Shown here piece by piece: positions 8,467 through 17,536 of a stretch of DNA of 64,000 nt (within the stretch, counting starts at the first letter, position 1; every line of letters begins with the position of its first letter). The stretch is from contig CBDESM010000003.1 of the NCBI GenBank assembly GCA_965242485.1, positions 2,170,001-2,234,000 of the forward strand, in the 5' to 3' direction. Made by a program: the position numbers and the translations under genes. The stretch is from CBDESM01 sp965242485 (lineage in GTDB: Bacteria; Chloroflexota; Dehalococcoidia; Bin125). The notes under the pieces were generated by a model, which was not told the DNA's origin, did no database searches, and saw only the letters and a program-made list of their open reading frames with translations.

Positions 8467-9018
8467 ATGGTTGCGATCCTCGACCCCACCGACGAACGGG
8501 TTCCCGTCAAGCGCGAGCTGACGCCGCGCCCCGAAGCGCTGCACGGCACCGTCGCGCTGCTGGACATCTCCAAGCCGCGCGGCGACGTCTTCCTCGACCG
8601 CCTCGAAGAGCTGGTCCAGGAACGCGCGCCGGGCGTCAAGACGGTGCGCTACATGAAGCCCACGGTGGCCAAGCCGGCGCCGGAGGAGATCAAGCGCGCG
8701 ATCCTGGAGGAGGCCGACTTCGTCATCGAAGCCCTCGCCGATTGAGGCTCCTGCACGACGTGCAGTGTGCACGACGCCGTCTACTTCGAGATGCAGGGCA
8801 AGCCCAGCGTCTTCGTCGCCACCTCCGAATTCGTCAACGCCGCCAGCCACCAGGCGGAGATGCTCGGCCTCGAAGAGGTGCGCCGCGTCTTCATCCCCCA
8901 TCCGATGCAGGACCGCACCGACGAGGAGATGCACGCCCATGCGGAGCGCTTCATCGACGAAATCCTCGACACCCTGATGCGCCCCGTCCCGGCGGCGGCC
9001 GGAGCGGCGGCGGGCTGA
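8467..9018 (+). CDS. UGSC-family selenoprotein with an in-frame Sec TGA codon
   Basis: An ORF from the ATG at 8467 meets a TGA at 8743-8745 and continues in the same frame to the TGA at 9016-9018. Read through, it gives 183 residues with selenocysteine at position 93 in the motif ALAD-U-G-S-C-T-T-C. This is the signature of the UGSC family of (seleno)proteins. The downstream part (HDAVYFEMQGKPSVF and the C-terminal amphipathic helices) is clearly coding and has no start of its own with a good ribosome site. A hairpin lies directly after the TGA. The GGAGG at 8457-8461, four bases before the ATG, supports the start. Conventional annotation would split it into two proteins. Its chemistry is not known; a selenol/thiol redox centre U93/C96/C99 is inferred. 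Confidence 0.88.
8746..8778 (+). promoter_or_regulatory. Candidate bacterial SECIS element
   Basis: Bacterial SECIS hairpins lie just 3' of the Sec UGA and recruit SelB. Two overlapping folds are possible here. One is a perfect 6-bp stem CTGCAC / GTGCAG (8751-8756 with 8760-8765) around a 3-base loop. The other pairs TGCAC at 8752-8756 with GTGCA at 8767-8771 across a 10-base loop, with GGC/GCC closing the base. The second is closer to the usual distance and loop size. Which form is used cannot be decided by eye. Confidence 0.6.
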
Positions 9019-9037
9019 CCGCCCGGCGGGGGACGTC

Positions 9038-10144
9038 ATGGCAGCCGCGGATTCGTCCCTCGCCCTCGGCGACCGTGCGCGGCTCGTGGATGTCGCCGAT
9101 CACGTCGACGTCTACGAGTTCATGCAGGAGCGCGGGCTGACCGACGGCCTGCCCGTGGTCCCGCCCACCCGCGAGCGGGTCGACCGGATGCTCGCCGGCG
9201 CGGCCCGCGATCCCCGCGAGGTGATCGCCGAGATCCCGCCCAACTACGCGCCGGCCACCGTCGAGAAGGCCGCGATCAACGCGGTGATGGCCGGCGCGAA
9301 GCCCGAGTACTTCCCGGTCATCCTCGCCGCCATCGAAGCCGCCGTCGGGCCCGGCTACGGGCTGCACGGCAGCACCGCGACCACCGCCGGCGCGGCGCCC
9401 GCGATCATCGTCAACGGCCCCGTCCGCGACCGGATCGGGATGAACTCCGGGCTCAACGCGCTCGGCCAGGGCAACCGCGCCAACTCGACCATCGGCCGCG
9501 CCCTCCGCCTCGTCGTCCGCAACGTCGGCGGCGCGAAGCCCGGCGGCGTCGAGCAGTCCATCCAGGGCGGCGGCCACAAGTGGAACCTGACCTTCGCCGA
9601 GCGCGAAGAGGCCAGCCCTTGGGAGCCGCTCCACGTCGAGCTCGGCTACGACGCCGATGAGAGCGCGCTCTCGATGATGGCCCTGCTCGGCGGCCCGCGC
9701 GTCTGCATCGACCAGACCAGCCGCACCGCGCGCCAGCTCGCCGGCTCGCTCGCGCTCGCCTCGCAGGCGATCTTCGACCCCAAGCGGCCCGCGCCGATGT
9801 GCATGTTCGTCGTCGCGCCCGAGCACGCCGACGTCTTCGCCGCCGACGGCTGGTCCAAGAACGATGTCCGCGAGTGCATCATCGAGGACACGCAGCTGCC
9901 GCTGCGCGAACGGCTCAGCAACGACCAAGCCGGGGCCGGCATCGCCGACTACATCGCCGCGCGCCGCGGCTGGAGCGAGGCCGAGCTCGACCAGCCGATG
10001 CCCAAATTCGCCGCGCCGGAGGACATCATCCTCGTCGTCGCCGGCAGCACCGCCGGCAAATGGACCAGCCTCTACCCGGGCTTCGGCGGCAGCTTGGCGC
10101 TCGTGCGGCCCTGGAAGCCGGCCACCGCCCGCATCACTCGGTGA
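9038..10144 (+). CDS. UGSC-associated conserved protein
   Basis: This is a 368-residue protein that is a full-length paralogue of the C-terminal domain of the 6859-8439 protein. The same signature blocks are present: TDGLPVVPPTRERV, IPPNYAPATVEKAAINAVMA, GAKPEYFP, NALGQGNRAN, IGRALRL and RNVGGAKPGG. A C-terminal block EDIILVVAGSTAGKW is also shared. No thioredoxin domain and no CxxC motif are present. Glycine-rich conserved loops suggest a ligand-binding or catalytic fold, but the reaction is unknown. It follows the selenoprotein by 19 bases and overlaps the MFS gene by 4 bases, so the four genes probably form one operon. Confidence 0.8.
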   Translation: MAAADSSLALGDRARLVDVADHVDVYEFMQERGLTDGLPVVPPTRERVDRMLAGAARDPREVIAEIPPNYAPATVEKAAINAVMAGAKPEYFPVILAAIEAAVGPGYGLHGSTATTAGAAPAIIVNGPVRDRIGMNSGLNALGQGNRANSTIGRALRLVVRNVGGAKPGGVEQSIQGGGHKWNLTFAEREEASPWEPLHVELGYDADESALSMMALLGGPRVCIDQTSRTARQLAGSLALASQAIFDPKRPAPMCMFVVAPEHADVFAADGWSKNDVRECIIEDTQLPLRERLSNDQAGAGIADYIAARRGWSEAELDQPMPKFAAPEDIILVVAGSTAGKWTSLYPGFGGSLALVRPWKPATARITR

Positions 10145-11523
10145 GCGCACCGCCGGCGCCCTCCGGCAACGCACTCGAGGCGCTGCGCAACCGCGAATAC
10201 CGCCTGCTGCTCGGCGGCTTCATCATCGGCCAGGCGATGATGCCGCTGCAATTCGTCACCGCCATCTTCTGGATCCAGAACTACGCCGCCGACTCCCTCG
10301 TCGTCGTCCTCGTCGCCGCCATCTCCACCGTGCGCGGCGTCGGCATGGTCGGCTTCGGGCTGATCGGCGGCGCGCTGGCCGACCGCTTCGACCGCCGCCG
10401 CCTGCTGATGATCGCCCAGTCCGGCGGCGCGCTCGCCAGCCTGCTGATCGGCGGCATCATGCTGCTCGGCTGGACCGGGCCGCTCGGCTTCGCCCTCTTC
10501 TTCGCGCTCACCCTCTTCTCCTCCGCCGCCCACGCCGTCGACGCGCCCACGCGCGGGGCGATGGTGCCCGAGATCCTCGGCCCGCGCCTGACCGCGCCCG
10601 GCCTCGCGCTCAACCAGGCCGCGATGCAGCTCGCGCTGCCCGTCGCCATCTTCGCCTCCGGCTTCCTCAACGAGGCGCTCGGACAGGGCGCCGTCTACTC
10701 GATCACCGCCAGCGGCCACATCGGCGAAGTCGCGATCCTCGCCTTGATGTCCTACCGCACCGTCTTCGCCCACGGCGGCGGCGCGGTCAAATCCGTCCGC
10801 GGCGAGGCCGCGCGCGCGCTCCGCGACATCCGCGCCGGCATCGCCTACGCGCGCACCAAGCCCGTCCTGCTCTGGATGATCCTGCTCGTCGTCCTGATGA
10901 TGGCCCTCGTCATGCCGCCGACCGGCAGCCTCGGGCCGACCTGGATCACCCGCGTCGTCGGCATGAGCGAGGCCCAGTTCTCCCTGATCGCCGTCTTCTG
11001 GGGGCTCGGCGCGATGGCCGCCTCGCTGATCATGGTCGTCTTCTCCGCCGTCGAGCGCAAAGGCGCGCTCGTCGCCTTCGGCGTCCTCGTCATGGCCGCC
11101 GGCTTCATCGTCTTCACCGCACAGCCGACCCCGCTCAACGCGATCCTCGGCAACCTCATGCTCGGCTCCGGCATGTCCGTCGCGATGATCTCCAGCGCCG
11201 CCCTGATCGCCTGGGAAACCACCAACGAAGTCCGCGGCCGCGTGATGAGCCTGATGTTCCTCGGCATCGGCATGGCCCAGCTCGCCTCGCTCCCCTTCGG
11301 CGCCGCCGCACAGGCCCTGACCATGGAAACGCTCTGGCCCCCGCTCGCCTGGGCCGTCTTCGCCTTCCTCGCCCTGCTCGTCGCCGTGCGGCCGGCCCTG
11401 CTCCGCGCCATCGTCCCGCGCGACGGACTCCGCCGCCCCTTGCCCGCGGCCCCGCGAATGACCGCGCCCCACGCGCTGCCCTACATTGCCCAGCATGCGC
11501 CCCAGCGCGCAGTCGTAGAGTGA
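10141..11523 (+). CDS. MFS transporter
   Basis: This 460-residue integral membrane protein starts at a GTG overlapping the previous stop (GTGA), which indicates coupling. About twelve hydrophobic helices can be followed from FIIGQAMMPLQFVTAIFWIQ to AWAVFAFLALLVAV. The loop between helices 2 and 3 carries the MFS signature-like GGALADRFDRRRLL. The central loop around residues 205-225 is basic. It resembles the MFS_3/enterobactin-exporter-like branch (EntS type). The substrate is unknown; its place at the end of the UGSC cluster suggests export or import of the compound handled there. Confidence 0.88.
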   Translation: MSAPPAPSGNALEALRNREYRLLLGGFIIGQAMMPLQFVTAIFWIQNYAADSLVVVLVAAISTVRGVGMVGFGLIGGALADRFDRRRLLMIAQSGGALASLLIGGIMLLGWTGPLGFALFFALTLFSSAAHAVDAPTRGAMVPEILGPRLTAPGLALNQAAMQLALPVAIFASGFLNEALGQGAVYSITASGHIGEVAILALMSYRTVFAHGGGAVKSVRGEAARALRDIRAGIAYARTKPVLLWMILLVVLMMALVMPPTGSLGPTWITRVVGMSEAQFSLIAVFWGLGAMAASLIMVVFSAVERKGALVAFGVLVMAAGFIVFTAQPTPLNAILGNLMLGSGMSVAMISSAALIAWETTNEVRGRVMSLMFLGIGMAQLASLPFGAAAQALTMETLWPPLAWAVFAFLALLVAVRPALLRAIVPRDGLRRPLPAAPRMTAPHALPYIAQHAPQRAVVE

Positions 11524-11563
11524 CGCGGAGCGCCCGCTCCGCCACCCCGCCGGAGGTCCGACG

Positions 11564-12730
11564 ATGGAATACCGCTTCTCCGATCAGGCGCTCGCATTCG
11601 AAGCCGAGGTCAAGCAGTTCCTCGAGGCCGAATGGACCGACGACCTCCGCGCCAAAATCGGCGACCCGACCACCGACACGATGGCCGAGGAACGCGCCTT
11701 CCGCCGCCTGCTCGCCGAGCGCGGCTGGCTCACCATGTCCTGGCCCAAGGAATGGGGCGGCCTCGACAAGTCCGTCGAGGAGCAGTACCTCTTCTGGGAG
11801 GCGATGAACTACGTCTCCGCGCCCCAGGCCACCGTCGCCACCCAGCAGGTCGCGCCCACCCTGATGCGCTTCGGCACCGACGAGCAGCAGGACCGCTTCC
11901 TGCCCCCGATCTCGCGCGGCGAAGTCGAGTTCGCGCTCGGCTACACCGAGCCCGACGCCGGTTCGGACCTCGCCTCGCTCCAGCTCCGCGCCGTCAAGGA
12001 CGGCGACGACTACATCCTCAACGGCACCAAGCGCTTCACCTCCGGCGCCCACCGCTCCGAGTACGTCTGGCTCGCCACCCGCACCGACACCAACGCGCCC
12101 AAGCACCGCGGCGTCTCCATGATGCTCGTCGACATGCAGTCCGCCGGCATCACCGTCAAGCCGATCTGGACCGTCGCCGGCTACCGCACCAACGAGGTCT
12201 ACTTCGAGGACGTGCGCGTCCCGGCCACCGCGCTCGTCGGCGAGGAAAACCGCGGCTGGTACTACGCCGCGCACGCGCTCGACCGCGAGCGGATCAGCAT
12301 CTTCACCGTCTCCGGCGTCCGCTCCGTCTACGACCGCCTGGTCGACTGGGCCGCCTCCGACACCCCCGCCGGCCGGCCCGCCGACGACTTCGGCATCCGC
12401 AACGGCCTCGCCAGCTTCAAGATCGAGATCGAGGTGCTCCAGCACCTCAGCTACCGCATCCTCGACATGCTCAAGCGCGACGAAAGCCCCAACTACGAGG
12501 CCAGCGAGGTCAAGGTCTTCAGCACCGAGATGATGCAGCGCCTGCAGAACTTCAGCCTCCACGCCATGGGCCTCTACGGCCAGCTCGAACCGGCCGACCG
12601 CCGCGCCCCGCTCGGCGGAGCTGCCGAAAACGGCTACCTCGCCGCGATCATGCCCACCTTCGGCGCAGGCGGCAACGAACTCCAGCGCAACATCATGGCC
12701 CAGCGCGGTCTCGGCCTGCCCCGCATCTGA
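11564..12730 (+). CDS. Acyl-CoA dehydrogenase
   Basis: This 388-residue FAD enzyme of the acyl-CoA dehydrogenase family introduces an alpha-beta double bond and passes electrons to ETF. Visible features are the N-terminal helical domain (FEAEVKQFLEAEW), the middle beta domain with ALGYTEPDAGSDLASL and NGTKRFTSGAHRSEYVWL, and the C-terminal helical domain. It ends QRNIMAQRGLGLPR, where the family places the FAD-contacting arm. A GGAGG ribosome site precedes the ATG. The C-terminal domain lacks an obvious catalytic Glu at the usual EE/ET position, so the exact chain-length or aryl substrate class is open. It probably belongs to the same transcription unit as the MFS gene (40-base gap). Confidence 0.9.
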   Translation: MEYRFSDQALAFEAEVKQFLEAEWTDDLRAKIGDPTTDTMAEERAFRRLLAERGWLTMSWPKEWGGLDKSVEEQYLFWEAMNYVSAPQATVATQQVAPTLMRFGTDEQQDRFLPPISRGEVEFALGYTEPDAGSDLASLQLRAVKDGDDYILNGTKRFTSGAHRSEYVWLATRTDTNAPKHRGVSMMLVDMQSAGITVKPIWTVAGYRTNEVYFEDVRVPATALVGEENRGWYYAAHALDRERISIFTVSGVRSVYDRLVDWAASDTPAGRPADDFGIRNGLASFKIEIEVLQHLSYRILDMLKRDESPNYEASEVKVFSTEMMQRLQNFSLHAMGLYGQLEPADRRAPLGGAAENGYLAAIMPTFGAGGNELQRNIMAQRGLGLPRI

Positions 12731-12825
12731 GCCCGCGCCAACAGACCCGCGCCGCAGATCGGACAAATGACATAGCCATACAACCAGTATTAGGCCAGCG
12801 TAAACCCAGCCCGCCGCCGCCTTGG

Positions 12826-12854
12826 TTGCCACTACCCTCGCGGAGGTGGATACT
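12826..12854 (+). promoter_or_regulatory. Predicted sigma-70-type promoter for the large secreted protein
   Basis: TTGCCA (12826-12831) matches the -35 consensus at 5 of 6 positions. GATACT (12849-12854) matches the -10 at 4 of 6. The spacer is exactly 17 bases. The predicted transcript starts near 12861, which places the poly-C tract and the upstream ORF in a 150-base leader. Confidence 0.5.
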
Positions 12855-12907
12855 GGCTGTTGGCCGGCGACCAGCTGGGCATGGCCGGTACCCCGACGGG
12901 AGTGACG

Positions 12908-13018
12908 ATGCGTGCAGCCCCCCCCCCCCCCCGAATCTCCAGGTTCCACTGCACCCGTCATCGCCGAACACTCGAACCTCAGCAGCGCGGCCGCGCAGCG
13001 GACGGAGTAGCACTGTGA
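12908..13018 (+). CDS. Upstream ORF containing the poly-C tract, overlapping the next start codon
   Basis: The ATG at 12908 has GGGAG at 12898-12902, an ideal ribosome site 5 bases away. The ORF encodes 36 residues, beginning MRAAPPPPRIS, and stops at TGA 13016-13018. That stop overlaps the GTG start (13015) of the large secreted protein. The 15-C run lies in codons 4-9. As sequenced the ORF is out of frame with the large gene. A run of 13 or 16 C would join both frames and put about 36 extra residues in front of the signal peptide. The peptide has no known homologue to me; a regulatory role is inference. Confidence 0.45.
   Translation: MRAAPPPPRISRFHCTRHRRTLEPQQRGRAADGVAL
12918..12932 (+). 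repeat. 15-base poly-C homopolymer
   Basis: Fifteen consecutive C residues, the longest homopolymer I noticed in the window. It lies 83 bases upstream of the GTG start of the large secreted protein and inside the upstream ORF. Runs of this length are prone to slippage in replication and to sequencing or assembly error. Confidence 0.95.
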
Positions 13019-16000
13019 ACCATCGCCGATTCGCCCCTGCCCGCATCCTCGCCCTAGCCGTCGCTGCCGCGATCGGCGTCGCCGCCGCCCTCTCCCTCGC
13101 CGGCGGCGCATCCGCGCAGATCGCCCCGCAGGAGAACCCGAACTCGTCCATGCGCTACATCGGCATCGACACCACGCAGGTGATCGCGGACACGGAGTTG
13201 GCCTCGGGAGCGCAATCGGTGCGCGGCTACACCAACGTCCTCACGGGGCCGGAGTGGGCGAGCGGGACCCGCTACATCTACTTCGCGGTGCCCGACTCGG
13301 AACGTGACATTGCCAGGGTGCGCATCAAGGCGCGACTGGCGGACTCGTTCGCCGACCCCGTCTACCCGACGCTCAATCGGATTCCGGGAACGCGGACGCT
13401 GGGCGCCACCACCTTCAAGGTCTGGCACACCGTGGACGCGCAGGCGCAGTCGTTCAGCGGAGCGGAAATCGCGATCGAGCAGGTCTCGTTCGCCTCGGGC
13501 TGCCGCACCCTTGCCGTCGGCGCCCTCCCCGCTACCGGAGATGCCTCGCTCCCGGTCTGCCCCGACAACGATCGGGCGATGCGTCTCCAGCCGATCGATG
13601 CCGAAGTCCTCCTCGAACAAGCGGTTCGAGACGACCCGCAAATCCTCACGATCTGGACCAGCGGGCCCGAAGGCCGGCCGCGCTGGATCAGGGACTACAT
13701 CACCAACGTCTACGACCCCGACAACCCGGGTGACATCTTGGACCCCCGGGACTTGTCGAACTACGAGACCGTCGAAGGCCGCGGCCGCTACATCACCGGC
13801 GCCGGCGAGCGCAACGACCTCTTCATCGGGCTGCGCAAGCCGGGCACCAACGAGCGCTACACCTACGGCGAGCTGACCGGCGTCCGCGTCCACGTCTCCC
13901 CCGACAACTACTACGTCCAGAACTTCCACGGCGCCCTCTACAGCGCCCCCTCCGGAGGTGCCCTCGGCAACCGCCGCCTCGACCTCATCGACCACCCCAA
14001 CCCTGAGGGGAAGACCCACCTTGAGGGGAAGAAAATCTGCAATCCCCTCCACATTCCCTACGGCGCGTCCGGCCACTACTACTTCGGAGAGGTCGACCCA
14101 GACAATCTGCCAACGCTGGACTCCAGCGACGTCCCCTTCACCTACTACACCGCGACCACGCCCGTTTGCGTGATCGACCGGCCCGAATGGAAGCTGCTCT
14201 CCGGCACTCCCAACGCCTCCGACTCCGACCTCGTCCCCGACCTGCACCTGCAGTTCAGCATCCCCGACCAGTGGTCCGATGAAGACAACCGCGTCTGGGT
14301 CGGCGTCGCCTACCTGACCGAGAACGGCACCTGCACCAACATGGAACGCCAAGACGCGACTTGCGACACCGCCGTCAGCACCTGGTACGAAACCCTCCCG
14401 GAAGCCTTCATCTACCGGATCAACTCTCTGGGCGAGCGCTGCCCCATCTACCAGCCCGTCCAGTCGCCCAACCTCCACGCCGACGACATCGCCCTCAACA
14501 ACGCGTACTGGCAGGAGGAGTGCGAGCTGGCCAGCCCGACGACCGCTGCGTTCACCGGCGGCGAGCCGATCAAGATCGGCTTCACCTTGCTCGACTCCGC
14601 CGACTTCGATGCCGACCCGGCCCTCAAGGGCAGGCAGTCCCACGGCAACATCCTGCGCTGGAACGCGTTCGACGCGGTCAGCATCCGGGCGGAAGCCTCC
14701 GAGCTCACCCCCCGGCCAGGGCAACCCATGAACTACGAGTTCTACCCGAGCGGCCAGTTCCGCTTCATCCGGAGCGACGGCACGAAGTCGGACTGGAAGC
14801 AGTCCTGGCTGATGAACCGCGACCAACTGCGCTATGAGGCCTTGGGCAGCGGGTTCTTCAACGACAGCGACCCCAGGTGGTTCGACGCCTTCCCCGTGAT
14901 CGAATTCCTCCCCACCGACGAGTCCACCGCCCAGCTGCAAGTCCACTTCTTCAACGAGGGCGTAGAGCTCAGCGACGCGGCCGGCTTCGTTAAGGCCGAC
15001 GATCTGCCCGTCCCCTACCCGCGCGTCAGCTACCTGTCGGACGGCCGCATCGGCTTCAGCGCCTTCGGCGGCATCGAGGATCCCGACTCCACCCCGATCA
15101 AACGCACCGGCTACGCCACCTACCGCTCCCTCCACCCCGAGGGCGCCATCGCCATCGCCTTCCTCAGCGGCGTCGTCAGCCTCGGCGAGACGACATGCGA
15201 TGTCTCCCAGCAGAGCCTTGGCGAGAATGCCGCCGCGGGCGAGGAGCCCTACTGCCTCTTCGACTTCTCGCGCCAAGAGGCGTGGGAGGCCGCGGGCGGC
15301 GAGGGCCCGGTCCAAGTGGATGCGCTCATCAAGCCGATCCCGATGCTCTACTTCCCTGCCGACTCGACCGACGAGCAAGTGATGTCCGTCACGGTCACCA
15401 GCTCCCGCAGCGTTACCGTCAACGGCGATACTGTGAATGTCGTCCGCGCCAGACTGATCAGGGAAGTGGACTATGAGGGCGGTCTCTTCGACCCCCCGAC
15501 GCGCCCCTCCTTCAGTTACGCCGGGATCACCGCCGCGCTCGAACAGGACGCCGACGGCATCGCCGCTCCGGGCGAGCAGGTCCCGCTCACGATCGGCTTC
15601 CAGATCAACGCCGGCGCCGACGAGAACGCCTCGACGATGATCTGCACCTCCGTGACGCTCGAGCCCTGCCGCATCAACATCGACCCGAACGACTCCTACC
15701 TGCGCGTCTCCGGCCCCGCGCTCTGGGAAACCGGCAGCGACCGCCTCAACATCGACGGCCGGAACTACAAGCTCAAGTGCAGCCCGACCCGCGAGATCGT
15801 CGCGACCCGCGACTTCGGCACGACCTGTTACGTCGTCAAGGCCGATGGGGTCACCCGCCCCAAGGTGCTGGTCTCCTCCGACGCCGACGAAGACGTCGCC
15901 GTGCACGCCAGCTTCGCCCCGGTCGCCGGCGGCACCTTCCACGCCTTCATCCGCGAGAGCGACAGCGACCCCTGGATCCCCGTCCGCCTGCGCCTGCGCG

Positions 16001-17433
16001 AGTTCGGCAGCTACACGCTCAAGGTGCAGCAGGTCAAGCAGCTCGACAGCATCTCGCTGGGCCGCCCGCCGATCAACGGGGTCGTGCCGACCACGGCGAT
16101 CCCGATCGGGACCAAGGCCACCAAGGTGCGCCTGGGCCTGTTCAACGAGAACGACCTGCCCTCCGACCTGAGCCGGGTCTCCTCGATCACCCTGACCGCC
16201 ATCGGCGGCGGCTCGCTGAGCGCCTACAACTGCAACCAGCAGATCAGCTGCACCCTGCGCCTCACCGCCAACGCCGACGCGACGGCGGCGAACAACATCA
16301 TCAAGGCCGCCGAAGGCAACCCCGCCCTGTCCGGCCGGATCGACTTCGACTTCGACGCGCCGAGCAAGGCCGGCGAGGTCACGATCCGCGCCGTCGTCGT
16401 CGACAAGGACTCGGCCCAGCGCTTCATCGAGTCCCTCGTCCTGATCATCTCCGGCTCGGCGGTCGAGCTGGCCGCCACCGGCGACCTGCCGCGCGTCCAC
16501 TCCTCGGCCACCGAGAACGACGACCGCGACCGGATCGAGATTCCGATCAGCGCGACCGACGCCAACGGCAACCCGGCCCCGCTGCCCATCGCGGCCAGCG
16601 CCACGGTCACCGGCATCGGCGGCGCGCCCCTGCCCGCCGGCAGCCACACCGTCGCGATCACCTGCGGCGCCGGGCGCTTCAACTGCAAGATCGTGGTCAC
16701 CGTGACCGCGGGCGCGAGCAGCCCGCTCGCCGCCGGCGCCTACACCGCCACCGTCCGCGGCGTCGGCCCCGACGACACCGAAACCATGTTCTCCGTCGCC
16801 GGCCCCGTCGACTCGATCAGCTTGGAGGTGCCCGAGGACTTCGGCCTGCTCGGCAACACCGTCGGCGTCTCCGCCCGCGCGGTCGACAAGGACGGCATCC
16901 CCGTCGCCGACGGCACCTGGATCACCTTCAACAGCACCGCGACCCGCGGCGGCACGTTCGCGGCCGCGCTGCTGGCCAACCCGCTGCCGTCGGACCACGA
17001 CAACGATGAGAGCACCGCGCCGGTGCGCCGCGCCAAGACCAAGAACGGCGTCGCGCAGGCGCTGATCGCCATCGTCGGCAACGGCGTCAGCATCCTCTCC
17101 GCCGCCTCCGACAACAACAAGTCGACCAGCACCCCGATCGACACGACCGACGTCCCCGCCTACGGCGAGGACGCGATCGCCTACGGCGGCGACCCGGTCG
17201 ACTTCGGCTCCGGCGAGGGTCCCGCCACCGGCGCGCTCGCGACCTACCGCGGCGTCAGCACGACGCGCGCCTCCGCCGTGCTCGATCTGGGCCCGTCCGG
17301 CTCGACCGTCGTCTGGCTCTGGAACGGCGTCGAGTGGATCCGCTACGGCGAAACCGACGGCGAGGAATTGCCCGGCTCGGTCAACTTCACCCTCCTGCCC
17401 GGCGACACCATCCTGTTCGGCGCCGGCAGCTAG
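13015..17433 (+). CDS. Large secreted multidomain (Ig-like) surface protein
   Basis: The protein has 1,472 residues. The GTG at 13015 has GGAG seven bases upstream and opens a textbook signal peptide: MNHRRFAPARILALAV, then a hydrophobic core, then GGASAQ cleavage. The frame is open far upstream, but that region is antisense-like shadow inside the acyl-CoA dehydrogenase gene. The mature protein is rich in D, N, T, G and beta-strand-like segments. Residues from about 1000 on look like bacterial Ig-like/invasin repeats, for example SARAVDKDGIPVADGTWITF. Paired cysteines are spread through the middle. No transmembrane helix or sortase motif is seen at the C-terminus (PGDTILFGAGS). A cell-surface or S-layer-like role is likely, but no enzyme activity can be named. 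Confidence 0.85.
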   Translation: MNHRRFAPARILALAVAAAIGVAAALSLAGGASAQIAPQENPNSSMRYIGIDTTQVIADTELASGAQSVRGYTNVLTGPEWASGTRYIYFAVPDSERDIARVRIKARLADSFADPVYPTLNRIPGTRTLGATTFKVWHTVDAQAQSFSGAEIAIEQVSFASGCRTLAVGALPATGDASLPVCPDNDRAMRLQPIDAEVLLEQAVRDDPQILTIWTSGPEGRPRWIRDYITNVYDPDNPGDILDPRDLSNYETVEGRGRYITGAGERNDLFIGLRKPGTNERYTYGELTGVRVHVSPDNYYVQNFHGALYSAPSGGALGNRRLDLIDHPNPEGKTHLEGKKICNPLHIPYGASGHYYFGEVDPDNLPTLDSSDVPFTYYTATTPVCVIDRPEWKLLSGTPNASDSDLVPDLHLQFSIPDQWSDEDNRVWVGVAYLTENGTCTNMERQDATCDTAVSTWYETLPEAFIYRINSLGERCPIYQPVQSPNLHADDIALNNAYWQEECELASPTTAAFTGGEPIKIGFTLLDSADFDADPALKGRQSHGNILRWNAFDAVSIRAEASELTPRPGQPMNYEFYPSGQFRFIRSDGTKSDWKQSWLMNRDQLRYEALGSGFFNDSDPRWFDAFPVIEFLPTDESTAQLQVHFFNEGVELSDAAGFVKADDLPVPYPRVSYLSDGRIGFSAFGGIEDPDSTPIKRTGYATYRSLHPEGAIAIAFLSGVVSLGETTCDVSQQSLGENAAAGEEPYCLFDFSRQEAWEAAGGEGPVQVDALIKPIPMLYFPADSTDEQVMSVTVTSSRSVTVNGDTVNVVRARLIREVDYEGGLFDPPTRPSFSYAGITAALEQDADGIAAPGEQVPLTIGFQINAGADENASTMICTSVTLEPCRINIDPNDSYLRVSGPALWETGSDRLNIDGRNYKLKCSPTREIVATRDFGTTCYVVKADGVTRPKVLVSSDADEDVAVHASFAPVAGGTFHAFIRESDSDPWIPVRLRLREFGSYTLKVQQVKQLDSISLGRPPINGVVPTTAIPIGTKATKVRLGLFNENDLPSDLSRVSSITLTAIGGGSLSAYNCNQQISCTLRLTANADATAANNIIKAAEGNPALSGRIDFDFDAPSKAGEVTIRAVVVDKDSAQRFIESLVLIISGSAVELAATGDLPRVHSSATENDDRDRIEIPISATDANGNPAPLPIAASATVTGIGGAPLPAGSHTVAITCGAGRFNCKIVVTVTAGASSPLAAGAYTATVRGVGPDDTETMFSVAGPVDSISLEVPEDFGLLGNTVGVSARAVDKDGIPVADGTWITFNSTATRGGTFAAALLANPLPSDHDNDESTAPVRRAKTKNGVAQALIAIVGNGVSILSAASDNNKSTSTPIDTTDVPAYGEDAIAYGGDPVDFGSGEGPATGALATYRGVSTTRASAVLDLGPSGSTVVWLWNGVEWIRYGETDGEELPGSVNFTLLPGDTILFGAGS

Positions 17434-17474
17434 CCCCCCGCGCCGCCCAAGCGCAAGCCGCCGCGACCAACCTC

Positions 17475-17504
17475 GGAGCCCCCGCCCTCACCGGCGGGGG
17501 CTCC
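17475..17504 (+). terminator. Rho-independent-like terminator hairpin
   Basis: A perfect 12-bp stem, GGAGCCCCCGCC paired with GGCGGGGGCTCC, encloses a 6-base loop 41 bases after the stop of the large secreted protein. There is no T-tract behind it, so it may work with Rho or as a 3'-end stabiliser. Confidence 0.65.
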
Positions 17505-17536
17505 GCGCATCCACCCCCCGAAACGGTCCGTACCCA

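Noticed and set aside
11632..13014. Very long open frame (1,933 codons) running from inside the acyl-CoA dehydrogenase gene into the large secreted protein
   Set aside because: The upstream part is arginine/proline-rich shadow of the dehydrogenase gene; the signal peptide and ribosome site at 13015 mark the true start.
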